DNA from: Bacillota bacterium | GTDB taxonomy: Bacteria > Bacillota > Clostridia > Oscillospirales > Acutalibacteraceae | Assembly (NCBI GenBank): GCA_023397245.1 | Contig: JAEWUH010000247.1 | Span: forward strand, 1-5,952 | DNA length: 5,952 bases | Direction of reading: 5' to 3' | Shown here: positions 1 to 5,914 of the stretch, piece by piece | How positions within the stretch are numbered: position 1 is the first letter of the stretch | How the letters are laid out: every line of letters begins with the position of its first letter | Position numbers and translations under genes: made by a program | Notes under the pieces: model-generated | What the model saw: only the letters and a program-made list of their open reading frames with translations | Database searches by the model: none | What the model was told of the DNA's origin: nothing

Positions 1-480
1 GCGTGAAGCAATCGTATAGATTTTTTCATACTGTTCGGCAAGCGTGTTCATGTCGTCCAGTGAAATATTCAAAAGGGTTGCCATCTGGTCGATAAACGCC
101 CCGGTGCCGCCCGCGCAGGAACCGTTCATGCGCACTTCGGTGCCGCCGGAAAGGAACAGAATTTTCGCGTCCTCCCCGCCGAGCTCGATGATGACGTCCG
201 CGTCCGGAATCAGCTTGCCGATGGCAATGCGCGTTGCATAAACCTCCTGAACAAAAGGAAGGCTGCAGGTCTGCGAAATTCCCATGCCCGCGGAGCCGGA
301 AACCGTAAGACGGGCGCTTTCGCCGTGTATGACTTCATCCTTTACTTTTTGGAGAAGCTCGGACATTTTCTGTGTGATCTGGGAAAAATGCCGCTCATAC
401 GATTTATATACAATTTGATTGCTGTCATCCAGCACTACACACTTTATGGTAGTGGAACCGACATCCAAACCAATTTTCAT
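1..480 (-). CDS. 2-hydroxyacyl-CoA dehydratase activase, large form (5' part only)
   Basis: Partial gene: 160 codons from the ATG at 480 down to the left edge, with no stop reached. The product belongs to the BadF/BadG/BcrA/HgdC ATPase family (ASKHA fold). These iron-sulfur proteins use ATP to inject one electron into 2-hydroxyacyl-CoA dehydratases or benzoyl-CoA reductases. Visible motifs are the phosphate-binding start (IGLDVGSTTIK, residues 3-13), the ELGGEDAKI segment (99-107) and NGSCAGGTGAFIDQMA (119-134). Cys122 matches the cysteine that holds the bridging [4Fe-4S] cluster of the dimer. The second ligand normally follows ASR, which is exactly where the window stops (residues 158-160). 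The wording of these motifs resembles the long clostridial proteins of over 1,000 residues, in which activase and dehydratase-like parts are fused, more than the short 260-residue HgdC type; the length cannot be checked here. The ribosome site is weak (GGCGG about 8 bases upstream). Family call is firm; substrate unknown. Confidence 0.9.
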   Translation of the reverse strand, partial: MKIGLDVGSTTIKCVVLDDSNQIVYKSYERHFSQITQKMSELLQKVKDEVIHGESARLTVSGSAGMGISQTCSLPFVQEVYATRIAIGKLIPDADVIIELGGEDAKILFLSGGTEVRMNGSCAGGTGAFIDQMATLLNISLDDMNTLAEQYEKIYTIASR

Positions 481-526
481 ATAAATAACCGCCGTTTCTG
501 ATATATTATGACAACGCTAATAACTT

Positions 527-556
527 ATTTTAATTCAACTATATGTTAAAAGTCAA
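527..556 (-). promoter_or_regulatory. Sigma-A-type promoter for the activase gene
   Basis: Read on the minus strand, TTGACT (556-551) and TAAAAT (532-527) are separated by 18 bases. Each hexamer matches the consensus at five of six positions. Transcription would begin near position 520, giving a leader of about 40 bases before the ATG at 480. It is divergent from the pyrB promoter about 30 bases away. Prediction from sequence only. Confidence 0.6.
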
Positions 557-586
557 GCCATTCAAGATTAAATCCAACATTATCTA

Positions 587-615
587 TTGTTATTCCCATA
601 CTCAGATGTTAAAAT
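587..615 (+). promoter_or_regulatory. Extended -10 promoter for pyrB
   Basis: TTGTTA (587-592) and TAAAAT (610-615) are 17 bases apart, with a TG one base before the -10 box (607-608), which makes an extended -10 element. The start would be near 622, leaving a leader of only about 30 bases. That leaves no room for a PyrR-type attenuator with anti-terminator and terminator hairpins, so any pyrimidine control must act otherwise. An 8-base inverted repeat (TATCTATT 581-588, AATAGATA 613-620) brackets the promoter, but such a match is expected by chance in AT-rich DNA. Confidence 0.6.
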
Positions 616-651
616 AGATATCAAAAAACAGGGAATGGGCAAGGTGATTCG

Positions 652-1725
652 ATGCAGTTAAACAGTCTTATCGATTTAGACCAGCTGTCACTTGAAGAAA
701 TAGACGAACTGATCAAGCTGACCAATACGATTAAAAGCAACCCGTGGGCATACAGTGAATCCTGCCGGGGAAAGGTTATGGCAACGCTGTTTTACGAGCC
801 TTCCACAAGGACGAAAATGTCGTTTCAGACCGCGATGTACCGGCTGGGCGGCCAGATCATCGGGTTTGACAATCCGGAAAATTCCTCCGTCTCAAAGGGC
901 GAGAGCCTGAAGGATACCATCACCGTTGTGAGCGGCTACGCGGATATTATTGTGATGCGCAACCCGATGGAGGGCGCGGCGACGGCGGCCACCCTGTATT
1001 CCAAATCCCCGATCATCAACGCGGGCGACGGCGGTCATCTGCATCCGACGCAGACCCTGACGGACCTTGTGACGCTTTATAATGAAAAGGGACGCCTTGA
1101 CCATTTGTGCATCGGACTTTGCGGTGATCTGAAATTTGGCCGCACCGTCCATTCGCTCATCAAGACGATGACGCGCTACCCCGGCAATTCCTTTGTGCTT
1201 GTTTCCACGCCGGAGCTTGCGCTCCCGCAGTACGTTAAAGATGTAATGGACGCCGCCGGCTGCAGATACACCGAGATCACCAGCTTGAGCAAGGCGATGC
1301 CGCTGCTGGACGTGCTTTATATGACGCGGATTCAGAAGGAACGCTTTGCCAGCGAAAAGCAGTATGAAGAGCAGAAGGGCGTTTTTGTTCTGGACTCCCA
1401 AAAGCTCAGCCTTGGCAAAAAGGATTTGCGAATCCTTCATCCGCTGCCGCGCGTCGATGAAATTACGGTGGATATTGACGATGATGAGCGCGCAAAATAT
1501 TTTGACCAGACCGTTTACGGCATGTATGCGCGTATGGCGCTGATCTTAACCATTCTTCAGAACGCTTCCATCCCCCGGAAAAGGAAAACGCCAAAAACCA
1601 CCCATCCCTGCAAGTGCTCCAATCCAAAATGCATCACTCAGACCGAGCATTACCTTCCGAATTTATTTACAGAGGCCGGTGATATGCTTGAATGCAGATA
1701 CTGCGACGGCAGGACCCTCATCTAA
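652..1725 (+). CDS. pyrB: Aspartate carbamoyltransferase with C-terminal PyrI-like zinc domain
   Basis: Catalyses carbamoyl phosphate + L-aspartate to N-carbamoyl-L-aspartate, the committed step of pyrimidine synthesis, in the cytoplasm. The catalytic part (residues 1 to about 303) has the usual length and landmarks: FYEPSTRT (47-54, carbamoyl phosphate site), the SSVSKGES loop with Lys82 (equivalent to E. coli Lys84), Arg103, HPTQ (131-134) and HPLPRVDEI (263-271). After a basic linker (about 304-318) come some 40 extra residues with Cys322-x4-Cys327 and Cys348-x2-Cys351. This has the same spacing pattern as the four zinc ligands of the E. coli regulatory chain PyrI (C-x4-C and C-x2-C), and flanking residues also resemble it (CSNPKCITQTE; LECRYC). 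The N-terminal nucleotide-binding domain of PyrI is absent, and no separate pyrI is in the window. The start is the ATG with AAGGTGAT at 641-648. The 3' end overlaps the next gene by 47 bases. The enzyme call is certain; the zinc-domain reading is strong but inferred by motif. Confidence 0.96.
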   Translation: MQLNSLIDLDQLSLEEIDELIKLTNTIKSNPWAYSESCRGKVMATLFYEPSTRTKMSFQTAMYRLGGQIIGFDNPENSSVSKGESLKDTITVVSGYADIIVMRNPMEGAATAATLYSKSPIINAGDGGHLHPTQTLTDLVTLYNEKGRLDHLCIGLCGDLKFGRTVHSLIKTMTRYPGNSFVLVSTPELALPQYVKDVMDAAGCRYTEITSLSKAMPLLDVLYMTRIQKERFASEKQYEEQKGVFVLDSQKLSLGKKDLRILHPLPRVDEITVDIDDDERAKYFDQTVYGMYARMALILTILQNASIPRKRKTPKTTHPCKCSNPKCITQTEHYLPNLFTEAGDMLECRYCDGRTLI

Positions 1726-2296
1726 GAAAAAGCTGATTCTGGTGCTGTTCGGTTCGCCCCATAAAAACGGGTTTACCGCCCGGCTGCTGAACGATTTTTT
1801 AGCGCCGCTGGAGTCCGCGGCGGAAATCCAAATCGTCAGCGCGTATGAGAGCGCGATTGCGCCGTGCATCGACTGCGGCGCCTGCTCCAGAGGCGAAACC
1901 TGTTCGCAGCGCGATTTTGATTTTCTGGATTCGCTTTTTCGCCGCGCGGACGTCATCATTGTGGCCACGCCGGTGTACAGTCTCAGCTTTCCCGCTCCGC
2001 TCAAAGCCATCGTGGACCGTACGCAGCGGTATTTTGCCGCACGGTTCTCGCTCGGCGTAAAGCCGCCGATACAAAAGCATAAAATAGCGGTGCTGCTTGT
2101 TACATGCGGATCAAAAAACACACAGGGCGCGGAGATTATGGCGCGCCAGCTCAGAATGATTTTTTCCGTAATGAATACGACGCTTGATAATGAAGTAGTA
2201 TGGACGGACACGGACGCAGACGGCGGCAGGGATACCTATGAGGCCGCGCGGGAGCGCGTCCATAAGCTGGCGCTTGCTATCAAATGTGAATTGTGA
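1679..2296 (+). CDS. Flavodoxin-fold iron-sulfur flavoprotein / NADPH-dependent FMN reductase family
   Basis: Probable FMN-binding redox protein of the cytoplasm. A beta strand followed by GSPHKNGFTARLL (residues 25-37) is the FMN phosphate loop of the NADPH-dependent FMN reductase family. It is followed by Cys63-x2-Cys66-x2-Cys69-x5-Cys75, the compact motif that holds a [4Fe-4S] cluster in archaeal and clostridial iron-sulfur flavoproteins. The ATPVYSLSFPAPLKAIVDR segment (96-114) is the usual second flavin-contacting strand and helix. Electron donor, acceptor and substrate cannot be told from sequence. The start is uncertain: GTG at 1679 has AGAGG only 3 bases upstream, whereas TTG at 1688 has GGTGAT (1678-1683) at a better distance; the conserved fold starts near residue 18 either way. 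Both starts lie inside the end of pyrB, so translation is probably coupled. Confidence is high for the family, low for the exact start. Confidence 0.88.
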   Translation: MICLNADTATAGPSSKKKLILVLFGSPHKNGFTARLLNDFLAPLESAAEIQIVSAYESAIAPCIDCGACSRGETCSQRDFDFLDSLFRRADVIIVATPVYSLSFPAPLKAIVDRTQRYFAARFSLGVKPPIQKHKIAVLLVTCGSKNTQGAEIMARQLRMIFSVMNTTLDNEVVWTDTDADGGRDTYEAARERVHKLALAIKCEL

Positions 2297-2302
2297 TACA
2301 AT
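2274..2302 (+). promoter_or_regulatory. Internal extended -10 promoter for the yebC-family gene
   Basis: TTGCTA (2274-2279) and TACAAT (2297-2302) lie 17 bases apart, with TG one base before the -10 box (2294-2295). Most of the element lies within the last codons of the flavoprotein gene. Initiation would be near 2309, about 28 bases before the ATG at 2337. No terminator is seen here, so the downstream pair may be transcribed both from this site and by read-through from the pyrB promoter. Confidence 0.55.
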
Positions 2303-2336
2303 AAAACATAGCATTATTATTTGGGAGGACTAATTT

Positions 2337-3083
2337 ATGTCAGGCCATTCAAAATGGAATAATATTAAAAGAAAAAAAGAAAAGACGGACGGCGCAAAGG
2401 CAAAAGTATTTACAAAAATAGGCCGTGAGCTGGCCGTAGCGGTTAAGGAAGGCGGCGGCCCGGACCCGAACGCCAACTCAAAGCTGAAGGACTGCATCGC
2501 TAAGGCAAAAGCCGCCAATGTGCCGAACGACAATATTGAGCGTATTATAAAGAAGGCGGCCGGAGACGGTGACGACACAAAATACGAAAATATTACATAT
2601 GAAGGATACGGCCCGAACGGAATTGCGGTTATCGTAGAGACGCTGACTGACAATCGAAACCGTACTGCCGGCGATGTCCGCCACTATTTCGACAAGTTCG
2701 GCGGGAATCTCGGTACTACCGGCTGCGTATCCTTTATGTTTGACCAGAAGGGCGTCCTTATCATCGAAAAAGAAGGCTACGAAGAGGACAAAGTCATGGA
2801 GGACTGCCTGGAAGCCGGCGCGTCGGATTTTCAGGCCGATGAGGATGTTTTTGAGATTTACACCGAGCCGGACGATTTCAGTGCCGTGCTGGAGGACCTT
2901 GAAAAGAAGGGGTATGAATTCGAATCGGCAGAGGTCGAAATGGTGCCGAGTACCTATACCACTTTGACGGACGAAGACGCCATTACCAAGATGCAGCGCC
3001 TGCTCGATGCGCTGGAAGACAACGACGACGTACAGAATGTTTGGCACAACTGGGATAATCCGGATTCGGACAGCCAAGAATAA
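2337..3083 (+). CDS. yebC: YebC/TACO1-family protein
   Basis: Full-length member (248 residues, typical of the family) of the widespread YebC/PmpR/TACO1 proteins. Hallmarks are the N-terminal MSGHSKWNNIK (1-11), GGGPDPNANSKL (39-50), the NVPNDNIERIIKKA helix (61-74), YEGYGPNGIAVIVETLTDNRNRT (88-110) and the acidic second and third domains, including a TYTTLTDEDA-type segment near residue 207. The family was long annotated as transcriptional regulators. Mitochondrial TACO1 is a translational activator, and newer work links bacterial members to translation of difficult, proline-rich sequences. Which role applies here cannot be read from sequence. The start is supported by GGGAGGAC ending 6 bases before the ATG and by the invariant N-terminus. 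The gap to the next gene is 42 bases without a terminator, so co-transcription with the PASTA protein is likely. Confidence 0.97.
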   Translation: MSGHSKWNNIKRKKEKTDGAKAKVFTKIGRELAVAVKEGGGPDPNANSKLKDCIAKAKAANVPNDNIERIIKKAAGDGDDTKYENITYEGYGPNGIAVIVETLTDNRNRTAGDVRHYFDKFGGNLGTTGCVSFMFDQKGVLIIEKEGYEEDKVMEDCLEAGASDFQADEDVFEIYTEPDDFSAVLEDLEKKGYEFESAEVEMVPSTYTTLTDEDAITKMQRLLDALEDNDDVQNVWHNWDNPDSDSQE

Positions 3084-3125
3084 TAGAAAGTTTTTCCATA
3101 TTTTACGGAACATGGAGGAAGCATA

Positions 3126-4856
3126 ATGACTGGTTTTGACAACCTTTGTATGAACTGTATGTTTGATACAGCCGGCAAGACCGAATGTCCAAACTGCGGT
3201 TTCAGCTCTGCGGAGCCCCAGATGAGCCATGCGCTTCCGTACAGGACCGAGCTGCAGGACCGGTATATTGTCGGGCGTGCAAAGCAGAGCAATGGTGAGG
3301 GAGTCACTTACATCGGTTATGATAAGGTTCTCAAAACACCGATTGAGCTGCGGGAATTCTTTCCGCAAACTTTGAGTGAACGAGCCGAAAACCAGACGGA
3401 TATCCGTGTGATTGGCGGCAGCGAGGTCATTTTTGATGAATGTCTTGCCGGATTTCTGAATTACTCCAGGGAAGTTGCCCATATGAGAGAGCTTTCCGGA
3501 ATTGTGCAAATCTATGATATCTTTGAAGAAAACCATACGGCTTATACGGTATCGGAATGGAACGAGAGCATTACGCTGCGCTATTTTGTCGAGCGGAGCG
3601 GCGGCAGCCTCAGCTGGAACGCGGCAAGGCAGCTGTTTATGCCCGTTCTTTCCGCATTAAGCGCCATCCATGCCGCCGGGATCTGCCATCTGGGTATTTC
3701 GCCGGATACGCTCCACATTATGAAGGACGGAAAAATGAAGCTCGGCGGCTTCTGTACCGGCGCGGTACGCCGCATGGATACCGACCTTCCGCCCGATCTG
3801 GTGGTGGGCTGTTCCGCAATCGAACAGTATGTGATGGATTTTGTACCGAATGAAGCTACGGATGTTTACGGCTTTGCCGCTTCTCTGTTCTTTGCACTGA
3901 CGGGTACCATGCCGAATGATGCGCTGAAACGCCGCACGGACTCGCGTTTGCTCATTCCAACCAGTATCCTGCGCGGGCTTCCGCCCCATGTGGTAACGGC
4001 AGTTGCCAACGCGCTGCAGGTTTCCCCGGATAAGCGCACGCCGACTTTTGAGCGCCTGCGCGCCGAGCTTTCCGCCGCGCCTACGGTCACGGCCACGCTT
4101 GATGTGACCCAGCGGCTTGATCCGCATGAGTACAACCCGGATGACGGAAAGAAAAAGAAAGAAGTGCCAAATTTTGTCTGGGTGTTGGTTTCGTGTGTCA
4201 TCGCGCTGATCGTGTTCACGTCGGTCGGAATCCTTTGGATTTCCAATTCCGGAATTGCCGGAACCGCGGCGCCGCTCACGAAGTCCGCACAGGCAGATTC
4301 CTCGGAGAGCGTGGAGGGCAGCCTGCTGAGCTCCGCCGAATCCGCAGATCCCAATCTGATTGCAGCCCCGAACCTGATCGGGCAGAATTATAACGACCTT
4401 GTCAGCGCGGCTTCTTCTGAATCTTCCGAAAATCAGGATTACCAGCTGCTGCTTTCTACCAAGCAGTTCAGCGATACTGTTCCGGAAGGCTGTATTATTT
4501 CGCAGTCTCCTCCCGCCGATACAAAAATGGCAAAGGGTATGGAGATTGTTGTCGTGGTGAGCCAGGGGGCGGCAGTGCGCACACTGCCTTCCATAAAAGG
4601 GAAATCCCTGTCAGACGCTTCCGAGGCGGCGGCTTCGGCCGGCTTTATTCCTACGAAAACCGAGGAATACAGCAATACCGTGCCTGCCGGATATGCCATC
4701 GGCTATCAGAAGCTGAAAGAGGGCAGTCAGCTGGCTTACGGCAGCCAGGTGGTTATTGTGATCAGCAAAGGGCCTCAGCCGGTAAGTTCCGCTGTGCCCG
4801 AATCATCAACAGCATCATCCGGCGCCGATGCTTCGGCCGCTTCCTCAAACGGATGA
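3126..4856 (+). CDS. Zinc-ribbon, pseudokinase, transmembrane, 2x PASTA protein
   Basis: A 576-residue membrane protein built like a PrkC/PknB-type PASTA kinase. In order: a zinc ribbon (Cys8, Cys11, Cys21, Cys24); a kinase-like domain (about 47-315); a basic stretch (KKKK 342-345); one membrane helix (about 350-372); a Ser-rich linker; two PASTA repeats (about 413-481 and 485-550); and a Ser/Ala-rich tail (552-576). The topology is cytoplasmic kinase-like domain, external PASTA, as in sensors of peptidoglycan or lipid II. Fold landmarks remain: a loop containing NGEGVTYIGYD (56-66), IEQY, DVYGF and Arg304 of subdomain XI. The catalytic set does not: the VAIKEYFP strand of active relatives reads IELREFFP (Lys to Arg76), HRD reads HLG (188-190), the metal-binding Asn is Thr195, and DFG reads GFC (208-210). 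It should therefore not transfer phosphate by the usual mechanism and is best read as a pseudokinase receptor or scaffold. The reading frame is intact, so it is not decay by frameshift. GGAGG sits 7 bases before the ATG. Ligand and partners are unknown. Confidence 0.93.
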   Translation: MTGFDNLCMNCMFDTAGKTECPNCGFSSAEPQMSHALPYRTELQDRYIVGRAKQSNGEGVTYIGYDKVLKTPIELREFFPQTLSERAENQTDIRVIGGSEVIFDECLAGFLNYSREVAHMRELSGIVQIYDIFEENHTAYTVSEWNESITLRYFVERSGGSLSWNAARQLFMPVLSALSAIHAAGICHLGISPDTLHIMKDGKMKLGGFCTGAVRRMDTDLPPDLVVGCSAIEQYVMDFVPNEATDVYGFAASLFFALTGTMPNDALKRRTDSRLLIPTSILRGLPPHVVTAVANALQVSPDKRTPTFERLRAELSAAPTVTATLDVTQRLDPHEYNPDDGKKKKEVPNFVWVLVSCVIALIVFTSVGILWISNSGIAGTAAPLTKSAQADSSESVEGSLLSSAESADPNLIAAPNLIGQNYNDLVSAASSESSENQDYQLLLSTKQFSDTVPEGCIISQSPPADTKMAKGMEIVVVVSQGAAVRTLPSIKGKSLSDASEAAASAGFIPTKTEEYSNTVPAGYAIGYQKLKEGSQLAYGSQVVIVISKGPQPVSSAVPESSTASSGADASAASSNG

Positions 4857-4867
4857 ACATGAATTGC

Positions 4868-4902
4868 AAGCGGCCCGGAACAGTTTCCGCGGCCGCTTTT
4901 TT
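4868..4902 (+). terminator. Rho-independent terminator after the PASTA gene
   Basis: AAGCGGCC (4868-4875) pairs with GGCCGCTT (4891-4898). The stem continues as CGGAA (4876-4880) with TTCCG (4885-4889), with one bulged C at 4890 and a CAGT loop. A run of six T (4897-4902) follows. It starts 11 bases after the TGA stop and closes the group of genes that begins at pyrB. Confidence 0.92.
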
Positions 4903-5048
4903 GACGAAGCCGATTTAACAGGATATTTTATACGCGGGGAAAATGCCCGGCTTTATCCGGAACAGACGTTTTCGGCGGACTGGCATAAAATTACAGTCAT
5001 TTTTTCTACAAATTCCTGCTTTATCAGAGTAAAAATTTAAAAAAATAC

Positions 5049-5077
5049 TGGAAATAGAATGAAATGTATATTATAAT
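5049..5077 (+). promoter_or_regulatory. Promoter for the bactofilin gene
   Basis: A perfect TATAAT lies at 5072-5077. A weak -35 candidate, TGGAAA (5049-5054; four of six matches), sits 17 bases upstream. The surrounding DNA is very AT-rich. Initiation would be near 5084, giving a leader of about 47 bases. The rest of the gap between the terminator and this site (4903-5048) shows only short, weak inverted repeats and no recognisable RNA gene or riboswitch. Confidence 0.6.
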
Positions 5078-5118
5078 AGTTTAAATAGGATCGGTTGATT
5101 TTCATAGATTACATTTCT

Positions 5119-5124
5119 GGGGGT
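5119..5124 (+). promoter_or_regulatory. Ribosome binding site that fixes the bactofilin start
   Basis: GGGGGT lies 6 bases before the ATG at 5131. The longer in-frame candidate, TTG at 5095, has no comparable site at a proper distance, and the added 12 residues would overlap this element. The ATG at 5131 is therefore preferred. Confidence 0.7.
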
Positions 5125-5130
5125 AACACG

Positions 5131-5904
5131 ATGGATGCGGTCGGCAAGAACAATAACAGCAAACTTTTTAACGTTTTAGACAGAATATGGAATGGACCGA
5201 GCGATGAGACAGAAAATCCTGCTTACAGCATGCAGATAGATAAAAATAAAACAGTAAATTCCGAAGGTGGCGATCACGTGTCAAATTTTAAAATTGAAGT
5301 AAAATCTGAGGAACCGGATCCGGAGGAGGCAGAAAAAATGAAACCCGATATTTATCCGATCAAACCCGATGTATACCCGATCAATTCCGGTTTTCAGCCG
5401 ATAAACTTAAACAATTCAACAGAGAAAAGCGCGGCTGTTCAAAGCACGCTGATTTCAAAGGGGACAACAATTACCGGCGATATCACTTCCGACGGCAATC
5501 TGGAAATCTACGGCGGGGTAAAGGGTACCGTAAGCACAACCGGCAATATTAAAATCAGCGGGAAGCAGATCGGTGATGTGTCCGGTTCAAGCCTGACACT
5601 GGAATCCTGCACCGTGCGCGGCAATCTTACCGCGTCCGAGGATATCAATATTGACAGCGATTCCGTTATCATTGGCGATGTTAAGACCAAGAATCTGGTT
5701 ATTGACGGCAAGCTTCAGGGAAATGTCCACGCAAAGAGCAATATTACCTGCCAGAGCAACGCGATTGTTATCGGCGACTTGGTAGGAGCTTCCGTATCCG
5801 TGAAGGACGGAGCAAAACTGCAGGGCAAGATGCAGATTTTCAACGGCCAGTTGGGTGAAATCAAAATTACAGACGACGCAAAAGTCGTGCCCGTAACGGA
5901 ATAA
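5131..5904 (+). CDS. Bactofilin (polymer-forming cytoskeletal protein)
   Basis: A 257-residue bactofilin. These proteins assemble without nucleotide into filaments, often at the membrane, and help organise cell-wall synthesis, shape or polar structures. The conserved domain begins near residue 105 with STLISKGTTITGDI and GNLEIYGGVKGTV. It runs as short repeating beta strands with the GNL, GDV, GNV and GDL turns expected of a right-handed beta helix, ending near residue 250. The N-terminal 100 residues are unusually long for the family. They are polar and disordered-looking, with an acidic patch (EEPDPEEAEKMK) and a threefold seven-residue repeat at 71-91, and have no obvious membrane helix. 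The start is ATG 5131, chosen by its ribosome site. The gene has its own promoter and terminator, so it appears monocistronic. Its nearness to a PASTA envelope protein is suggestive of a wall-related role but not proof. Confidence 0.92.
   Translation: MDAVGKNNNSKLFNVLDRIWNGPSDETENPAYSMQIDKNKTVNSEGGDHVSNFKIEVKSEEPDPEEAEKMKPDIYPIKPDVYPINSGFQPINLNNSTEKSAAVQSTLISKGTTITGDITSDGNLEIYGGVKGTVSTTGNIKISGKQIGDVSGSSLTLESCTVRGNLTASEDINIDSDSVIIGDVKTKNLVIDGKLQGNVHAKSNITCQSNAIVIGDLVGASVSVKDGAKLQGKMQIFNGQLGEIKITDDAKVVPVTE
5341..5403 (+). repeat. Three 21-base in-frame repeats in the bactofilin N-terminal tail
   Basis: Three consecutive 21-base units encode KPDIYPI, KPDVYPI and NSGFQPI (residues 71-91). The first two differ at only 3 of 21 bases, indicating fairly recent duplication. 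The third has diverged and keeps mainly the aromatic position and the Pro-Ile ending. This gives a Pro and Tyr-rich linear segment just before the filament-forming domain. Confidence 0.85.
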
Positions 5905-5914
5905 GAAATGATAT

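Noticed and set aside
616..651. PyrR-type attenuator or uracil-responsive leader before pyrB
   Set aside because: The predicted leader is about 30 bases, with no hairpin or T-run.
892..1440. 182-codon minus-strand frame inside pyrB
   Set aside because: Entirely antisense to the conserved catalytic core; translation is low complexity and rich in Arg/His, with no recognisable domain.
1663..2211. 182-codon minus-strand frame over the flavoprotein gene
   Set aside because: Shadow of a gene with clear FMN and cysteine motifs; no ribosome site or promoter.
3094..3116. Short inverted repeat (TCCAT / ATGGA) between the yebC-family and PASTA genes
   Set aside because: Only five base pairs with a long AT-rich loop and no T-run after it; too weak to be a terminator.
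2478..3536. Long open frame of 352 codons on the minus strand across the yebC-family gene and the start of the PASTA gene
   Set aside because: It lies antisense to two clear genes, its translation resembles no family I know, and it spans their intergenic gap without its own ribosome site. It is most likely a by-product of codon use.
4828..5040. 70-codon plus-strand frame after the PASTA gene
   Set aside because: Starts inside the PASTA gene, runs straight through the terminator hairpin, and has no ribosome site or family likeness.
4903..5048. Possible small RNA or riboswitch in the gap before the bactofilin promoter
   Set aside because: Only small local inverted repeats such as CCGG-N6-CCGG; no known riboswitch core, and the gap lies downstream of a strong terminator and upstream of the promoter.
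5095..5130. Upstream TTG start for the bactofilin, adding 12 residues
   Set aside because: The GGGGGT ribosome site at 5119-5124 serves the ATG at 5131, and the upstream start has no such site.
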